A DNA stretch of 64,000 nt from Vibrio sp. ED004. Its GTDB lineage: Bacteria; Pseudomonadota; Gammaproteobacteria; Enterobacterales; Vibrionaceae. A program made the translations under genes and the position numbers. Below, piece by piece: positions 17,738 to 26,766 of the stretch; the stretch's first letter is position 1, and each line of letters begins with the position of its first letter. A model generated the notes under the pieces. That model was not told the origin of the DNA, searched no databases, and saw only the letters and a list, made by a program, of their open reading frames with translations. Where the stretch lies: the NCBI RefSeq assembly GCF_023206395.1, contig NZ_CP066149.1, forward strand, positions 62,001 to 126,000, in the 5' to 3' direction.

Positions 17738-18178
17738 CTACATGTCATCGACCTTTTCTATAAACCAAGTTCCTTGGCATGGGCCATTGGTTAAGTGCCA
17801 CCGGCCGTCAAATCTATTGCTACTGCCATGTGCGGAAAAACGATAATCCCATTGGCGATGTTTGGCATATAGGCGTAAGTCACCGCTTTCTGTCACCCAA
17901 CCTTCTAATGGTGTTCCGTTGTAGGTAAGCCTTAGCGTGGCTTTACCCTCACGAATGGATCCGGTGATGGTTGTTCGTTCACACATATTATTGCCAGTGG
18001 TGTTAATGCGACGGCCTAGCCACTCACCGTCGAATTCGGTAGAAGGAACAAATTGGGGACTATCAGGAAGTTTAGGGAACGACTCGGAATTATTAGATCC
18101 GAACCACAGAAACTCACGACCAACGAGGATGAAGACAACAAAACCGACTGATATCGCTATCAAAAATCCCTTTTTCAT
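17738..18178 (-). CDS. Membrane-anchored small beta-rich protein, hypothetical
   Basis: A 146-residue protein with one N-terminal transmembrane or uncleaved signal segment (about 5-25) and an exported domain rich in Trp, Gly and aromatic strands (F-D-G-E-W-L-G-R, F-D-G-R-W-H-L). The two F-D-G-x-W repeats about 75 residues apart suggest a small lipocalin-like barrel. Two cysteines (in N-M-C-E-R and G-P-C-Q-G) could form a disulphide. Function unknown. Confidence 0.65.
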   Translation of the reverse strand: MKKGFLIAISVGFVVFILVGREFLWFGSNNSESFPKLPDSPQFVPSTEFDGEWLGRRINTTGNNMCERTTITGSIREGKATLRLTYNGTPLEGWVTESGDLRLYAKHRQWDYRFSAHGSSNRFDGRWHLTNGPCQGTWFIEKVDDM

Positions 18179-18304
18179 TAGCCTCTTCCCTAATCAGCTG
18201 ACCTTAAGAAAAGAACCCTAACATAATGAAAAATAATAACTTACCATCAATTTAATTAATTTTGACATATTCCACAAATTGCATTCAAATGTTGAATATA
18301 GAGA

Positions 18305-18331
18305 AAGCGGCATCGTACAAAAATGCCGCGC
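18305..18331 (-). terminator. Terminator of the OGFr-like gene
   Basis: GCGGCAT/ATGCCGC arms with a T-rich tail on the minus strand, about 50 bases past the stop codon. Confidence 0.65.
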
Positions 18332-18378
18332 ATTGATAATCAATTATGTGCAGTGTCGAAAGATCTGCACAGAACGCC

Positions 18379-18879
18379 CTAACCTTCCAAGGCATTACGC
18401 CAATATTGCACCGTTTTATCAGACACAGAACCGTTTTCATTCGCTGCTGCGATCAAGAAGTCACATAAGTTGGTCGCAACCTCTTCATTAGCTAACAAAT
18501 ACAAACTGCGAATTGCTCGCGTCAACCGAAGTTGGTTATGGTCGTGATTCTTCAACCATACATGGTTCGCTGGGCTAAGTGGCAAGGATGACGATATTTC
18601 ACTCCCTTTCCGCTGCATACCCCAAAACTCAAGCATCAGATCAAGCACTTGTAGATGAGCTGTGCGGAGCGCTTCTGAATTAGCAAAAAGCACCCTATCT
18701 TCTTGAGTAACCAACGGTGCATGTTGATTAAACTTAGTCCCCTCATCGATTGGGAAAAACACTTGAATATACTTATGGTCGTGCTCCAACCAAAAGTGAT
18801 TGTAAGCTAACAACTGTTCAATATTACGACCAAATTTGTCTGGCACTTCACCAGAGATAAAGCGAGCGATCTCACTCAT
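18379..18879 (-). CDS. Opioid growth factor receptor (OGFr)-like conserved-region protein
   Basis: A 166-residue cytoplasmic protein with the conserved region known from OGFr_N proteins: G-E-V-P-D-K-F-G-R-N near residues 10-19, then L-E-H-D-H-K-Y-I-Q-V-F-F-P near 32-45 and F-N-Q-H-A-P near 50-55. Bacterial members are common in gammaproteobacteria and have no known function. The later H-V-W-L-K-N-H-D-H-N-Q-L-R-L-T-R motif is also typical. It ends in a terminator and stands alone. Confidence 0.75.
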   Translation of the reverse strand: MSEIARFISGEVPDKFGRNIEQLLAYNHFWLEHDHKYIQVFFPIDEGTKFNQHAPLVTQEDRVLFANSEALRTAHLQVLDLMLEFWGMQRKGSEISSSLPLSPANHVWLKNHDHNQLRLTRAIRSLYLLANEEVATNLCDFLIAAANENGSVSDKTVQYWRNALEG

Positions 18880-18988
18880 TTAAAATCCTACTGACAATAA
18901 ACCCCCACTTGCGGGCAAATACATTATTACGCAGTAATCAGTGAAAAGCCTAGTCCTTTACATTGTAAGTACCCATCTGGCTTCCGGC

Positions 18989-19097
18989 TCACTTTTCGAG
19001 TAAACGACACTGGGACTCTGCGACACATTTTAGCTCTGCTGCATGTTCAGGGAATCGTTCGTGAAGAAAATACAATGCATCCGCTGGCGTTATCTGG
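18989..19097 (-). pseudogene. 3' fragment of a paralog of the 22805-23695 gene
   Basis: Read on the minus strand, this stretch encodes about 34 residues ending in the stop at 18989. They match the last 34 residues of the orphan protein encoded at 22805-23695 with only a handful of changes, for example T-L-A-D changed to T-P-A-D and L-C-F-L-Q to L-Y-F-L-H. No start codon or upstream part of the gene is present, so it is a truncated duplicate. The neighbouring 3' flanks differ after the stop. This region of 18880-19365 otherwise holds no gene. Confidence 0.8.
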
Positions 19098-19133
19098 AGA
19101 CATACACGGCACTAATGTGGTGTTTTGTTCTCG

Positions 19134-19163
19134 TTGGCATTGGCGTTGGCGTTGGCGTTGGCG
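19134..19163 (+). repeat. Hexanucleotide tandem repeat, five units of TTGGCR
   Basis: Five tandem copies, one with A in the last position. It lies upstream of the gene fragment ending at 18989, on the minus strand encoding Ala-Asn repeats in one frame. A phase-variable tract is possible, but no intact reading frame uses it. Confidence 0.75.
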
Positions 19164-19253
19164 TAGTGTATGAGTTTTAGACTTAAGCCAGCAACCAGTG
19201 TGTTAATAACTGAGTACTAAAACCTGAACGACTAAAAGAGATAGGTAATATAG

Positions 19254-19310
19254 GCACCGAAGGGTTACATCTTTCAAAGAAAAAAACCTTCAGAAAGCGT
19301 CCTTCGGTGC
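19254..19310. repeat. Inverted repeat with 10-bp arms
   Basis: GCACCGAAGG at 19254-19263 is complementary to 19301-19310, with about 37 bases between. On the minus strand it lies downstream of the response regulator gene (stop at 19366), so it may form a 3' hairpin. A 12-bp direct repeat (GACTAGCGTAAG at 19338 and 19364) lies between it and the gene end. Confidence 0.5.
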
Positions 19311-19365
19311 ATACAATTTCAAGCGACTGACATCAATGACTAGCGTAAGTCGCTAACATAAGAGA

Positions 19366-19839
19366 CTAGCGTAAGCGTCTCAACACAACCTGCTGGTCAA
19401 GCTCATTCTGATAGTCCGTGTAATCAAGCCCTTGATCAAATATGTACTCAGTGACAAGGGTACGAATGCACTCAACTAATGTGCTTGCTTGCCAAGGTTT
19501 TTCAAAGTAACGGTCGATGCCTGCTGCATTAATCGCATTGATAGTATCAGTATGAGTGGCCTGCCCCGTAAGAAGAATTTTCTTTGTATTCGGAAAGCGG
19601 CTGTCATGGAACACTTCAGTGAGTAACTCCACACCCGTTTTCCCTGGCATCACATGATCAGACACGATGACGGTAATGTGTTCGCCTTCTGCGTCAAGTT
19701 CATCAATGAGATCAAGCACTTCTTGCGCTGATTCACAATCTTCAATATTCAGCCAACTCGCCAGCGGCTCTAAATCTTGTATCACTGCGCTCAGTACTTC
19801 TCTCTGGTCATCGACACAGATTAAATTAAGCTTCTCCAT
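19366..19839 (-). CDS. Response regulator, receiver domain only
   Basis: The ATG at 19839 has a GAGG site; the GTG six bases upstream is less likely. The 157-residue protein is a CheY-like receiver: acidic pair D10-D11, phospho-acceptor D61 (VIVSDHVMPG), the conserved T in LLTGQ and K in EKPW. There is no output domain beyond a short C-terminal helix, so it must act by protein contact or as a phospho-sink. It overlaps the histidine kinase gene by 14 bases, a strong sign of coupling. Confidence 0.9.
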   Translation of the reverse strand: MEKLNLICVDDQREVLSAVIQDLEPLASWLNIEDCESAQEVLDLIDELDAEGEHITVIVSDHVMPGKTGVELLTEVFHDSRFPNTKKILLTGQATHTDTINAINAAGIDRYFEKPWQASTLVECIRTLVTEYIFDQGLDYTDYQNELDQQVVLRRLR

Positions 19840-21181
19840 GTTCACCCTCTATTGGTAACTTGATTCTAAATACAGTTTTAGAAGCATCACTTTTCACAAT
19901 GACACTTCCGCCATAACCTGCCACAATCCGCTTAACTACTGATAAACCCAAGCCCAATCCAAACGATAAACCACCTTTTTTAGTGGTGAAGTTGGGCTGA
20001 AATACCTTTCTACGAGTCGCCTCGTCTATCTCAGGGCCGTTATTCGCGATCGTAACTAATATTCTTTTCTTACTTAATCTGGTTTGAATCTCTATTGCAG
20101 CATCATCTGAATTCGACATTGCATCACAAGCATTCTTTACAATGTTGACCCAAATCTGAACGAGCTCTGTTTTCGAGCCTTTAAAAGACGGTAGATCCGC
20201 AGGGCTCAATCGCACAGACACTCTACGTAACTCACTTTGTAACAACGATAAGGCATGGTTAATGGAGTCGTTAATATCTACCGCTTCTTCGGTGTCGATA
20301 TCAACTCTGCCAAGTTGTTTAACCGATTTTACAATGCCGACAGTGTGTCTAGATGCCAAACGTAAATCATGTAAATCACAGCCCATCTGCCAAAAACGAA
20401 TCGCTTCTTCTGGATTTTTCAGCCAATGCTTTGAAATAACGTCTGTTGCAGATAAAGCATCAATTGGAATCGCCTTTGCAAGAGAGCGAGCAGTGTTTTT
20501 GTCTAAACCATATTTTCTTTCAAATTGTCGCCCACGTGTTCGCGCTTCTGACGACGACGCTTTCTGACCATGCATTAACCCAAAATCGAAAAATTGACTG
20601 GCTTCTGGATGCACTTCTTCAAGCAGATCCATTATGACCGTTTCAAGTCGACCAGATTTACTATTTACTACACCAATAGCGTTGTTAAGTTCATGAGCAA
20701 TCCCGGCAGCCAATTGACCCAAGGTCGTCATTTGCTCTGCAGTATGTAACTTCTCTAGCGCTTTTTGTTTCGCGATCGCTTCCTGTGTTGCGCGGCGTTG
20801 ACGACGCGACAACTCATTGACAATCACAGGTGTGAACTGTGCGGTAAGAGGACCAAATTTACGTTCATCTTCTGCAGGCGTGTCTTTATCGATCCACGCT
20901 AACTCAACATCGGTTTTAGCAACAACCGTTGAAGATGCAGTCCAATTACCTGAAAAGAAGCTATGAACACCTATAAAAGCCCCACTACCCGCACTAAATA
21001 CTCGCACTTGCGGTGTATTCGCATCGGTATAAAAGCCTTCCAGTTCTCCACTAAACACATAATATAAACGAGTGTTTAACGCTGATTGTTCAATAATGGT
21101 GTTACCGGCACGGCACGTCACCCGACGTTCTGTCTGATTAAAATAACGATCGATAAGTGCTTCTAGCTTTTGTTGATACAC
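19826..21181 (-). CDS. Histidine kinase with N-terminal cyclic-nucleotide-binding-like domain
   Basis: A 451-residue protein starting with GTG at 21181 behind an AGGG site. Residues about 10-120 are a CRP-like cNMP-binding-type domain, and no transmembrane segment is present, so sensing is cytoplasmic. H163 lies in the H-box (LAAGIAHELNNAIG). The N-box is NIVKNACDAM and the G-boxes are NNGPEIDE and GLGLGLSVVKRI, with the FTTKKGG lid. A variable helical stretch of about 100 residues separates dimerisation and ATPase parts. It is 7 bases from the transporter gene and overlaps the regulator gene. A link to cAMP or another nucleotide is inferred from the domain; the arginine-containing phosphate-binding cassette is not well conserved. 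Confidence 0.85.
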   Translation of the reverse strand: MYQQKLEALIDRYFNQTERRVTCRAGNTIIEQSALNTRLYYVFSGELEGFYTDANTPQVRVFSAGSGAFIGVHSFFSGNWTASSTVVAKTDVELAWIDKDTPAEDERKFGPLTAQFTPVIVNELSRRQRRATQEAIAKQKALEKLHTAEQMTTLGQLAAGIAHELNNAIGVVNSKSGRLETVIMDLLEEVHPEASQFFDFGLMHGQKASSSEARTRGRQFERKYGLDKNTARSLAKAIPIDALSATDVISKHWLKNPEEAIRFWQMGCDLHDLRLASRHTVGIVKSVKQLGRVDIDTEEAVDINDSINHALSLLQSELRRVSVRLSPADLPSFKGSKTELVQIWVNIVKNACDAMSNSDDAAIEIQTRLSKKRILVTIANNGPEIDEATRRKVFQPNFTTKKGGLSFGLGLGLSVVKRIVAGYGGSVIVKSDASKTVFRIKLPIEGEHGEA

Positions 21182-21187
21182 GTATCG

Positions 21188-22606
21188 TTACCCTATGTGA
21201 CCAATTGAATGTAGCACCCACACCATAACAAAACTCAGTAGCACACCAACCACACCCAAAATAATACCGATTCTGGCCATTTGATTACTTTGCACATGGC
21301 CAGTGGCATGAGCCAACGCATTCGGTGGTGTACTGATTGGCAGCGACATACCTAATGAAGCGGCAAAAGTCACAACCAGAATTAACGTTAACTCACCGCC
21401 TAGTGGCGTGAGTGAAGCCATAGACGAACCTAATGCCGCCATAATTGGCATTAACAAGTTAGCCGTTGCGGTATGAGACATAAAGTTTGCCATTACCAAA
21501 CACAAGAACGCCGCTCCGAACAACACCACATAGGGTGAGTAAGCATCAAACGGAATACTGTGTACCACCAGCTTTGCTAAGCCAGTTTTATCGAGCGCTA
21601 AACCAAGCGCAATACCACCTGATACAAGCCACAATACGTCCCAAGAAATTTTCTTCAGGTCTTCTTTATTGATGATCCCAGTAAGAGAGAACACAGCAAC
21701 AGGAATCAGAGCGACGGTATAAGAGTTCATGCCATGGCTTGAGCCCATTAACCAAAGAATGATGGTGAGCGCAAAAGTGACGTACACCGCAATGGCTTTG
21801 GGTGTTTTAAGGAATTTACCTTTAATACTTAGTTCGATTTTCTTTTGGTCAGCTTTGTACATAAATCCGATTAAAAACCACGCTAACGCCATCATAATAA
21901 CGACAAACGGCACACCAAATGCCATCCATTCGCCGAACGTAATGAGGTTATCGCCAACTAAATATTTAAGTGCGATAGCGTTCGGTGGGGTGCCGATCGG
22001 GGTACCAATGCCACCAATGTTAGCGGCAACAGGAATACAAAGCGCAAACGCTACACGACCGGGGTCTTTCGGACCAAACACAGCCAGCACCGGCGTTAAA
22101 ATGGATAGCATCATTGCCGTTGTTGCCGTGTTAGACATAAACATCGAAAAGATACCAGTGATCAACATTAAGCCGAGCATCACAAACTTTGGGTCTTGTC
22201 CAAATGGCTTCAACAACACGCGAGCTAAGTTTACGTCTAATCGATATTTAGTGGCAGCCATCGCTAAGAAGAAACCACCTAAAAACAGCATGATGATTGG
22301 GCTAGCGAATGTCGCCATGATATCGCTGTATTTTAACAACTCACCAAAATGTTCCTCCCCATGCTCAAGCCTTAAAAAGATCAGCCCTTTATCCGACAAC
22401 ATCAATAATTGCAGAACGATAATAACAACAGACGTCGCGTAAATCGGGATAGGCTCGAACACCCAGCACAATGCCGCTAATAAAAAGATCGCAATAACGC
22501 GTTGTTGAATAATCGTAAGGCCTTCAAATGGAAACGCTGATAGCGGCATTACGAGGATAATGAAAGGAATTAAAATAGGGATAATGTATTTAATATAGGG
22601 GCGCAT
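21188..22606 (-). CDS. DASS-family (SLC13) sodium:dicarboxylate symporter
   Basis: A 472-residue inner-membrane protein with about 11 hydrophobic segments and the paired family signatures: SNTATTAMML with GTPIGTPPNAIA in the first half, and SHTATANLLMP with SLPISTPPNALA in the second. These S-N-T and T-P-P-N motifs bind sodium and the carboxylates. Likely substrates are succinate, malate, citrate or similar. It heads a three-gene operon with a histidine kinase and a receiver protein, which suggests that the kinase senses or controls uptake, but this is inference. Confidence 0.9.
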   Translation of the reverse strand: MRPYIKYIIPILIPFIILVMPLSAFPFEGLTIIQQRVIAIFLLAALCWVFEPIPIYATSVVIIVLQLLMLSDKGLIFLRLEHGEEHFGELLKYSDIMATFASPIIMLFLGGFFLAMAATKYRLDVNLARVLLKPFGQDPKFVMLGLMLITGIFSMFMSNTATTAMMLSILTPVLAVFGPKDPGRVAFALCIPVAANIGGIGTPIGTPPNAIALKYLVGDNLITFGEWMAFGVPFVVIMMALAWFLIGFMYKADQKKIELSIKGKFLKTPKAIAVYVTFALTIILWLMGSSHGMNSYTVALIPVAVFSLTGIINKEDLKKISWDVLWLVSGGIALGLALDKTGLAKLVVHSIPFDAYSPYVVLFGAAFLCLVMANFMSHTATANLLMPIMAALGSSMASLTPLGGELTLILVVTFAASLGMSLPISTPPNALAHATGHVQSNQMARIGIILGVVGVLLSFVMVWVLHSIGHIG

Positions 22607-22804
22607 AGCACAAAAACTCTTCCTGAGATAACAACTACTTAGAAATTAGATTTAAAGTTCTAATTTGGATCCGACAACGAATTATCGAACTCTTGTCACT
22701 ATCTCACTATCGGCTAGATCAATGATTACGTGATCACGATATCCCCTTTTTCGATTCTGTGCGCTACCTCTACGTTTGTATGTCGTTTATTGTTGCAAAT
22801 AAAT

Positions 22805-23695
22805 TTACTGTTCTAACAAACGACACTGATACTCTGCGACACATTTTAGCTCTGCTGCATGCTCAGGGAACCGTTCCTGAAGAAAACATAATGCATCCGC
22901 TAGGGTTATCTGGTGTAGATTCGAGGTATACCCAAAAACCAATCGGTGCACATTGTCATAGAGCTCATCTGAATTATCTGAGCTTTGACACTGCGCCAAG
23001 ATAGCTTGATCGATTTCATCGTCTGGATCTTCCAAAGGGCTATTGGCCTGTCGATAAAGATTAGAAAGCATAGCCTCATATTGCTCTTTCGACAGATCTT
23101 CCTTACAACGCAATATCCACGTAAGCGTAATGAGGTTGTGCCCGAAGAAACCAAACTGTTTGAGGCACGCTTGCATTACCTTATCGAGATCTACGACTTC
23201 GCTTGTGTCAGTGCTTCGGTCGCCATCAGAACGGGTCGATGTGACAAATTCAGTGAAGCGGTTAAGGAATGCAGGAACTTGAGACGGCTCTAACTCACGG
23301 TAAACACGGTTCAGCGCCAATAAGATAGTCACATTGTGGGAAAGGTATTCGCTTGTTTTAGAAGCCTGCGAAACGTAATACGAGAAGATATCTTGAAAGC
23401 CCTTATTCTCATGCCACTGCATCAAAGCGGTATACGCAGCTGGGTATACCCCACTTTTCAATATCCTGTGAATACGAAATTCTGAGAACTTTGGGGCCTG
23501 CACCGTTGCAGAGTACTCGCCTAAAACTTCAATCTCGGTTTGGTCTATTAGCTCACTCGTTTTAAGCCAGACATTGTCTGATTTAACGAAATAAGCATTC
23601 AGATAATTCGCAGCCAAATAAGCTTTTAACGAATGAGGTTGATGGATGCTGGCACTGCTATAAAGTGCCTTTTCCAATAGTTGGTCGCTTGTCAT
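22805..23695 (-). CDS. Orphan protein of unknown function (parent of the 19-kb fragment)
   Basis: The ATG at 23695 has a GGAGG site at ideal spacing, so the longer frame from 23746 is rejected. The 296-residue soluble product has no signal peptide or membrane segment and shows no motif I know. It is largely helical with acidic and aromatic content. The last 34 residues are repeated as a fragment at 18989-19097. It stands between the DASS operon and panB. Probably a Vibrio-restricted hypothetical protein. Confidence 0.7.
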   Translation of the reverse strand: MTSDQLLEKALYSSASIHQPHSLKAYLAANYLNAYFVKSDNVWLKTSELIDQTEIEVLGEYSATVQAPKFSEFRIHRILKSGVYPAAYTALMQWHENKGFQDIFSYYVSQASKTSEYLSHNVTILLALNRVYRELEPSQVPAFLNRFTEFVTSTRSDGDRSTDTSEVVDLDKVMQACLKQFGFFGHNLITLTWILRCKEDLSKEQYEAMLSNLYRQANSPLEDPDDEIDQAILAQCQSSDNSDELYDNVHRLVFGYTSNLHQITLADALCFLQERFPEHAAELKCVAEYQCRLLEQ

Positions 23696-23774
23696 GTTTC
23701 CTCCGTGAAACTGACGTTTGGTGAGAGAATCAAGACTGCTCAACACCGAACGTCCAAATACACATCATATGCTT

Positions 23775-23809
23775 ATCGTAATGCACGGAAAAATACCATG
23801 CATTACGAT
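23775..23809. repeat. Perfect 11-bp inverted repeat after panB
   Basis: ATCGTAATGCA at 23775-23785 pairs with 23799-23809 across a 13-base loop. It lies about 30 bases past the panB stop on the minus strand but has no T-run. It may be a weak terminator or protect the 3' end. Confidence 0.55.
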
Positions 23810-23836
23810 TCAACCCAAAGCCATTATCTAAGTGGC

Positions 23837-24601
23837 TTATTTGCTCAAGTTGTTTGGAAATACGTTCGTTTTGACTTCCGTAGCAAACTCATTTGCAGCG
23901 TCAAAGATAGTTTGGCTGCAATGGGCGTACTGTTTTGAAAAGGGAGGCCATCGGTTACCAAGTCCGAGCGCATCATTGATCACTAATACCTGACCATCAC
24001 AATCGGCACCCGCGCCAATTCCAATCGTAGGAATGCTTATCTCTTGAGTAATCGATTCGCCAAGTGAAGAAGGAATGTGCTCAAGCACCAACATAAACGC
24101 ACCCGCTTCTTGAATCGCTTTTGCTTCCTCGCTAACGGTTTGAGCATCTTCAGCAGATTGCCCGACTTTCTTGAAGTTTGTTGCCGTTTGCGGAGTTAAC
24201 CCCGTGTGGCCAACGACTGGAATATTGTTTGCGACAAGGTGAGCAATAACATCGAGTTTCGCACCTTCCAGCTTTATGCTGTCGGCACCTGCCTGCATCA
24301 GCCTTTTAGCATTAACTAACGCTACTTCAGGAGAACGATCGGTTAAGTATGGGAGGTCACCAATAATGTGAGTATTTGGAGCACCGCGACGCACTGCCCC
24401 TACATGATATTCCATGTGCTCAATGGTCACATCTCGCGTACTGCTAAAGCCCATTTCAACCATGCCGACAGTATCACCAACAAGAATAATAGGTATCCCA
24501 GCAGATTCGATACTTGCAGCCACTGGGAATGTATAAGCGGTCAACATCGGAATACGTTGTTTCCCTTTCATTTCCATAAAAGAACTTGGAGTGTGTTTCA
24601 T
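23837..24601 (-). CDS. panB: 3-methyl-2-oxobutanoate hydroxymethyltransferase
   Basis: A 254-residue protein, close to the usual 260-265, that makes ketopantoate from ketoisovalerate and methylene-tetrahydrofolate for pantothenate and CoA. Seen motifs: VGDTVGMVEMG (metal and substrate binding), Y-H-V-G-A-V-R-R-G-A-P-N, D-L-P-Y-L, and TIGIGAG-x-x-x-D-G-Q-V-L-V-x-x-D-A-L-G-L. The C-terminal tail after L-G-L differs from E. coli PanB but aligns. No panC or panD is adjacent, so this is a stand-alone, possibly second, panB. It has no convincing promoter signal that I can read. Confidence 0.9.
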   Translation of the reverse strand: MKHTPSSFMEMKGKQRIPMLTAYTFPVAASIESAGIPIILVGDTVGMVEMGFSSTRDVTIEHMEYHVGAVRRGAPNTHIIGDLPYLTDRSPEVALVNAKRLMQAGADSIKLEGAKLDVIAHLVANNIPVVGHTGLTPQTATNFKKVGQSAEDAQTVSEEAKAIQEAGAFMLVLEHIPSSLGESITQEISIPTIGIGAGADCDGQVLVINDALGLGNRWPPFSKQYAHCSQTIFDAANEFATEVKTNVFPNNLSK

Positions 24602-24810
24602 GTTCTTGCTCTCATAAAATCATGCGTTATTAAAGCACTGATACTATTAGTTTTAATTGAGCTATGGAAGAGAAAATGTGGTGTTGATTAAACGCCCACA
24701 AATTAGGTTCAATTCAGCAAATGCGCTGAGTTAGTAGGCGTTAAACTCACGAAGAGTAATGATCAAGAGGAATTGAGTTTTCGTCTATAAATCCGTAACC
24801 CAATCTCAAA

Positions 24811-25197
24811 CTATGTGTAGTGGCTCAAATGCTTCTCTATAAACTCGATATCTGCACGATAAAAATCACCAAGAGGTATCGCTGAGGGTTCTAGCCAATA
24901 AAAAGTTTGCTGTCTTTCTGCGTCGACCATTTTCGGTTCATTATTTAGATCTGCACGCAAAACGACGTAATGAATCTCACCACCGAAGTTGTTCAGAGCT
25001 TGATGAGTGCCGAGAAGTTGTAAATCTTTAAGACCCGTTTCTTCCCACAACTCTCTAATTGCGGCTTCGCGCCCCAACTCTCCGGGATCAACTGAACCTC
25101 CAGGGAACTCAAAAACCATACCTTGGCGATGTCTAAAACGCTTTTGGATTAAGACTTTCCCTTCTCTCACAACCACGGCCATAGCTATGTTTTTCAT
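24811..25197 (-). CDS. Nudix hydrolase
   Basis: The ATG at 25197 has an AGGGA site; the longer frame from 25233 is not needed. The 128-residue protein contains a perfect Nudix box at residues 34-56 (G-x5-E-x7-R-E-L-x-E-E-x-G-L). The N-terminus M-K-N-I-A-M-A-V-V-V and the length fit a small MutT-like nucleotide or ADP-ribose pyrophosphatase, but substrate is not predictable. It lies alone on the minus strand. Confidence 0.9.
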   Translation of the reverse strand: MKNIAMAVVVREGKVLIQKRFRHRQGMVFEFPGGSVDPGELGREAAIRELWEETGLKDLQLLGTHQALNNFGGEIHYVVLRADLNNEPKMVDAERQQTFYWLEPSAIPLGDFYRADIEFIEKHLSHYT

Positions 25198-25292
25198 ATG
25201 AGATTCCCTGTACTTTAAAAGCACTTTAAACAAAATGAACTAAGAATAAAGAATCCGTCTTGGGTGTGCCGTTGTATTTGCACCACTATTAC

Positions 25293-26615
25293 TTAACTTA
25301 AAAGAGACTCACACTGTCTTAGTGATTGTTGCTTTCTGAGCATTAGGTATAAAGCCCATGTAATCATTGCGTCTAGAGTTATACCCAAGCCGAACATCAA
25401 CCCGATAGTTTGAAGTGTAGGAACAAATATGCCGGTTTGATAACACACAAAAGCACCACCATAAAACACACTATTAACCGCCAAAGATTGATAGAGCATG
25501 AGGTCTGTTCGACCAATACCATAGAAGTAACTGTCTATGACATTGTTGAAGCTAAACACAACATAGAATCCGACTAACAACCATATTAAATCGATAATTG
25601 AACCTGAGCTCTTAACCCCCATTACACTAGATATAAAGCCATCCCACATCGGTATTGTGATAGCCCAAGCGACAATGACCCCAACAGTTAGCCAAAAGTA
25701 ACCATTTATCCGTTCAATCGATAACCCTTTGTTGGTTGCAGCGTCTTGTTTCACTAATTGACCTAAAGCTAATATAGGAAGTAACAACCATCCCCAAATA
25801 AATTGATTCGCAACCCAGAACGTTCCGGATTGTTGTACTTGGTTCACTAACTGCAAAATCATTACAATAAAAGCAGCATTGCGAACAAATGACTCTAGGC
25901 CTGACTTCCACCCAATGACTACCCACTCCTTTAGCCATATATTTTGGTTTCGATTACTTTGTCCAAACTTAAGAGATACACCTAATCGAATAAGATAAGT
26001 AATAGCGACTGCGGCGATTATTAAATTGACAATAATATTACTAAAAGCGATACCATGAACGCCCAATTCAAAGGAAATTGGTAACTGGCTAACAAATAGA
26101 GCATCACACAAAATCGTTAGTATCATTTGTACGACTAACAACTTGTACAGAGTCTTCTTCTGATTTTTCAATACTAAAACTAACGATAAAAAGGCGTAAA
26201 CACTAGAAAGTAATATAGCTAATGATTCCAATCGGATATATTGTATCGTCGTAGTGAACAGCTCTTTTTGTTGTTGCATCGCAGTAACCAAGATTGGCGT
26301 AAACCACAAGACAACAGCAGTGACTAAAAGATAACTGATTACTATAATTTTTAGTCCTAGGCTAACCCTCTCTTGAAATTTTCTATCATCACTTACGACC
26401 TTACCAAAGATAAATGCTAGCGGAATGAATAACGCTTCATGGAGTACTTCATAACCAACATTTAGCCAAGCTACTTGCGCTGCGATACTATATGCCCAAG
26501 GGCTTTCGATGCTCCCTAAAAAATAAATTCTAGTTGTCGCATAAATTAAGGGAATAAAACTCGTAAGCATCAACACCAACCAGAGTTGATAATTAATTTT
26601 CTTGTTCACACCCAC
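25293..26615 (-). CDS. MATE-like multidrug or metabolite exporter
   Basis: A 440-residue protein with about 12 hydrophobic segments in two halves, consistent with the MATE/MOP superfamily, though MATE motifs are weak and the N-terminal half contains an unusual R-I-Y-F-L-G start. The frame begins with GTG at 26615, with another GTG at 26609; the start is uncertain. It lies downstream of an orphan gene at 26822-27463 but a terminator separates them. A divergent MATE-family member, or another flippase of the same fold, are both possible. Confidence 0.7.
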   Translation of the reverse strand: MGVNKKINYQLWLVLMLTSFIPLIYATTRIYFLGSIESPWAYSIAAQVAWLNVGYEVLHEALFIPLAFIFGKVVSDDRKFQERVSLGLKIIVISYLLVTAVVLWFTPILVTAMQQQKELFTTTIQYIRLESLAILLSSVYAFLSLVLVLKNQKKTLYKLLVVQMILTILCDALFVSQLPISFELGVHGIAFSNIIVNLIIAAVAITYLIRLGVSLKFGQSNRNQNIWLKEWVVIGWKSGLESFVRNAAFIVMILQLVNQVQQSGTFWVANQFIWGWLLLPILALGQLVKQDAATNKGLSIERINGYFWLTVGVIVAWAITIPMWDGFISSVMGVKSSGSIIDLIWLLVGFYVVFSFNNVIDSYFYGIGRTDLMLYQSLAVNSVFYGGAFVCYQTGIFVPTLQTIGLMFGLGITLDAMITWALYLMLRKQQSLRQCESLLS

Positions 26616-26713
26616 ACCCTAGAAGCTATTTTCAGCTTTCTGACAAAAACATAACTGCGCGTCAAGCATGAGCAACACAGTCTCGAAGCTTTAACAAGCC
26701 GTCTCAAACAATA

Positions 26714-26747
26714 AACGCAACGCATCGTTAAAATGCCACGCGTTGCG
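26714..26747 (-). terminator. Terminator after the 26822-27463 orphan gene
   Basis: CGCAACGC/GCGTTGCG arms with a T-rich tail (TTTATTGTTTG) on the minus strand. The small ORF ending at 26767 lies before it. Confidence 0.75.
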
Positions 26748-26766
26748 AATCACTCTTAAATGATTG

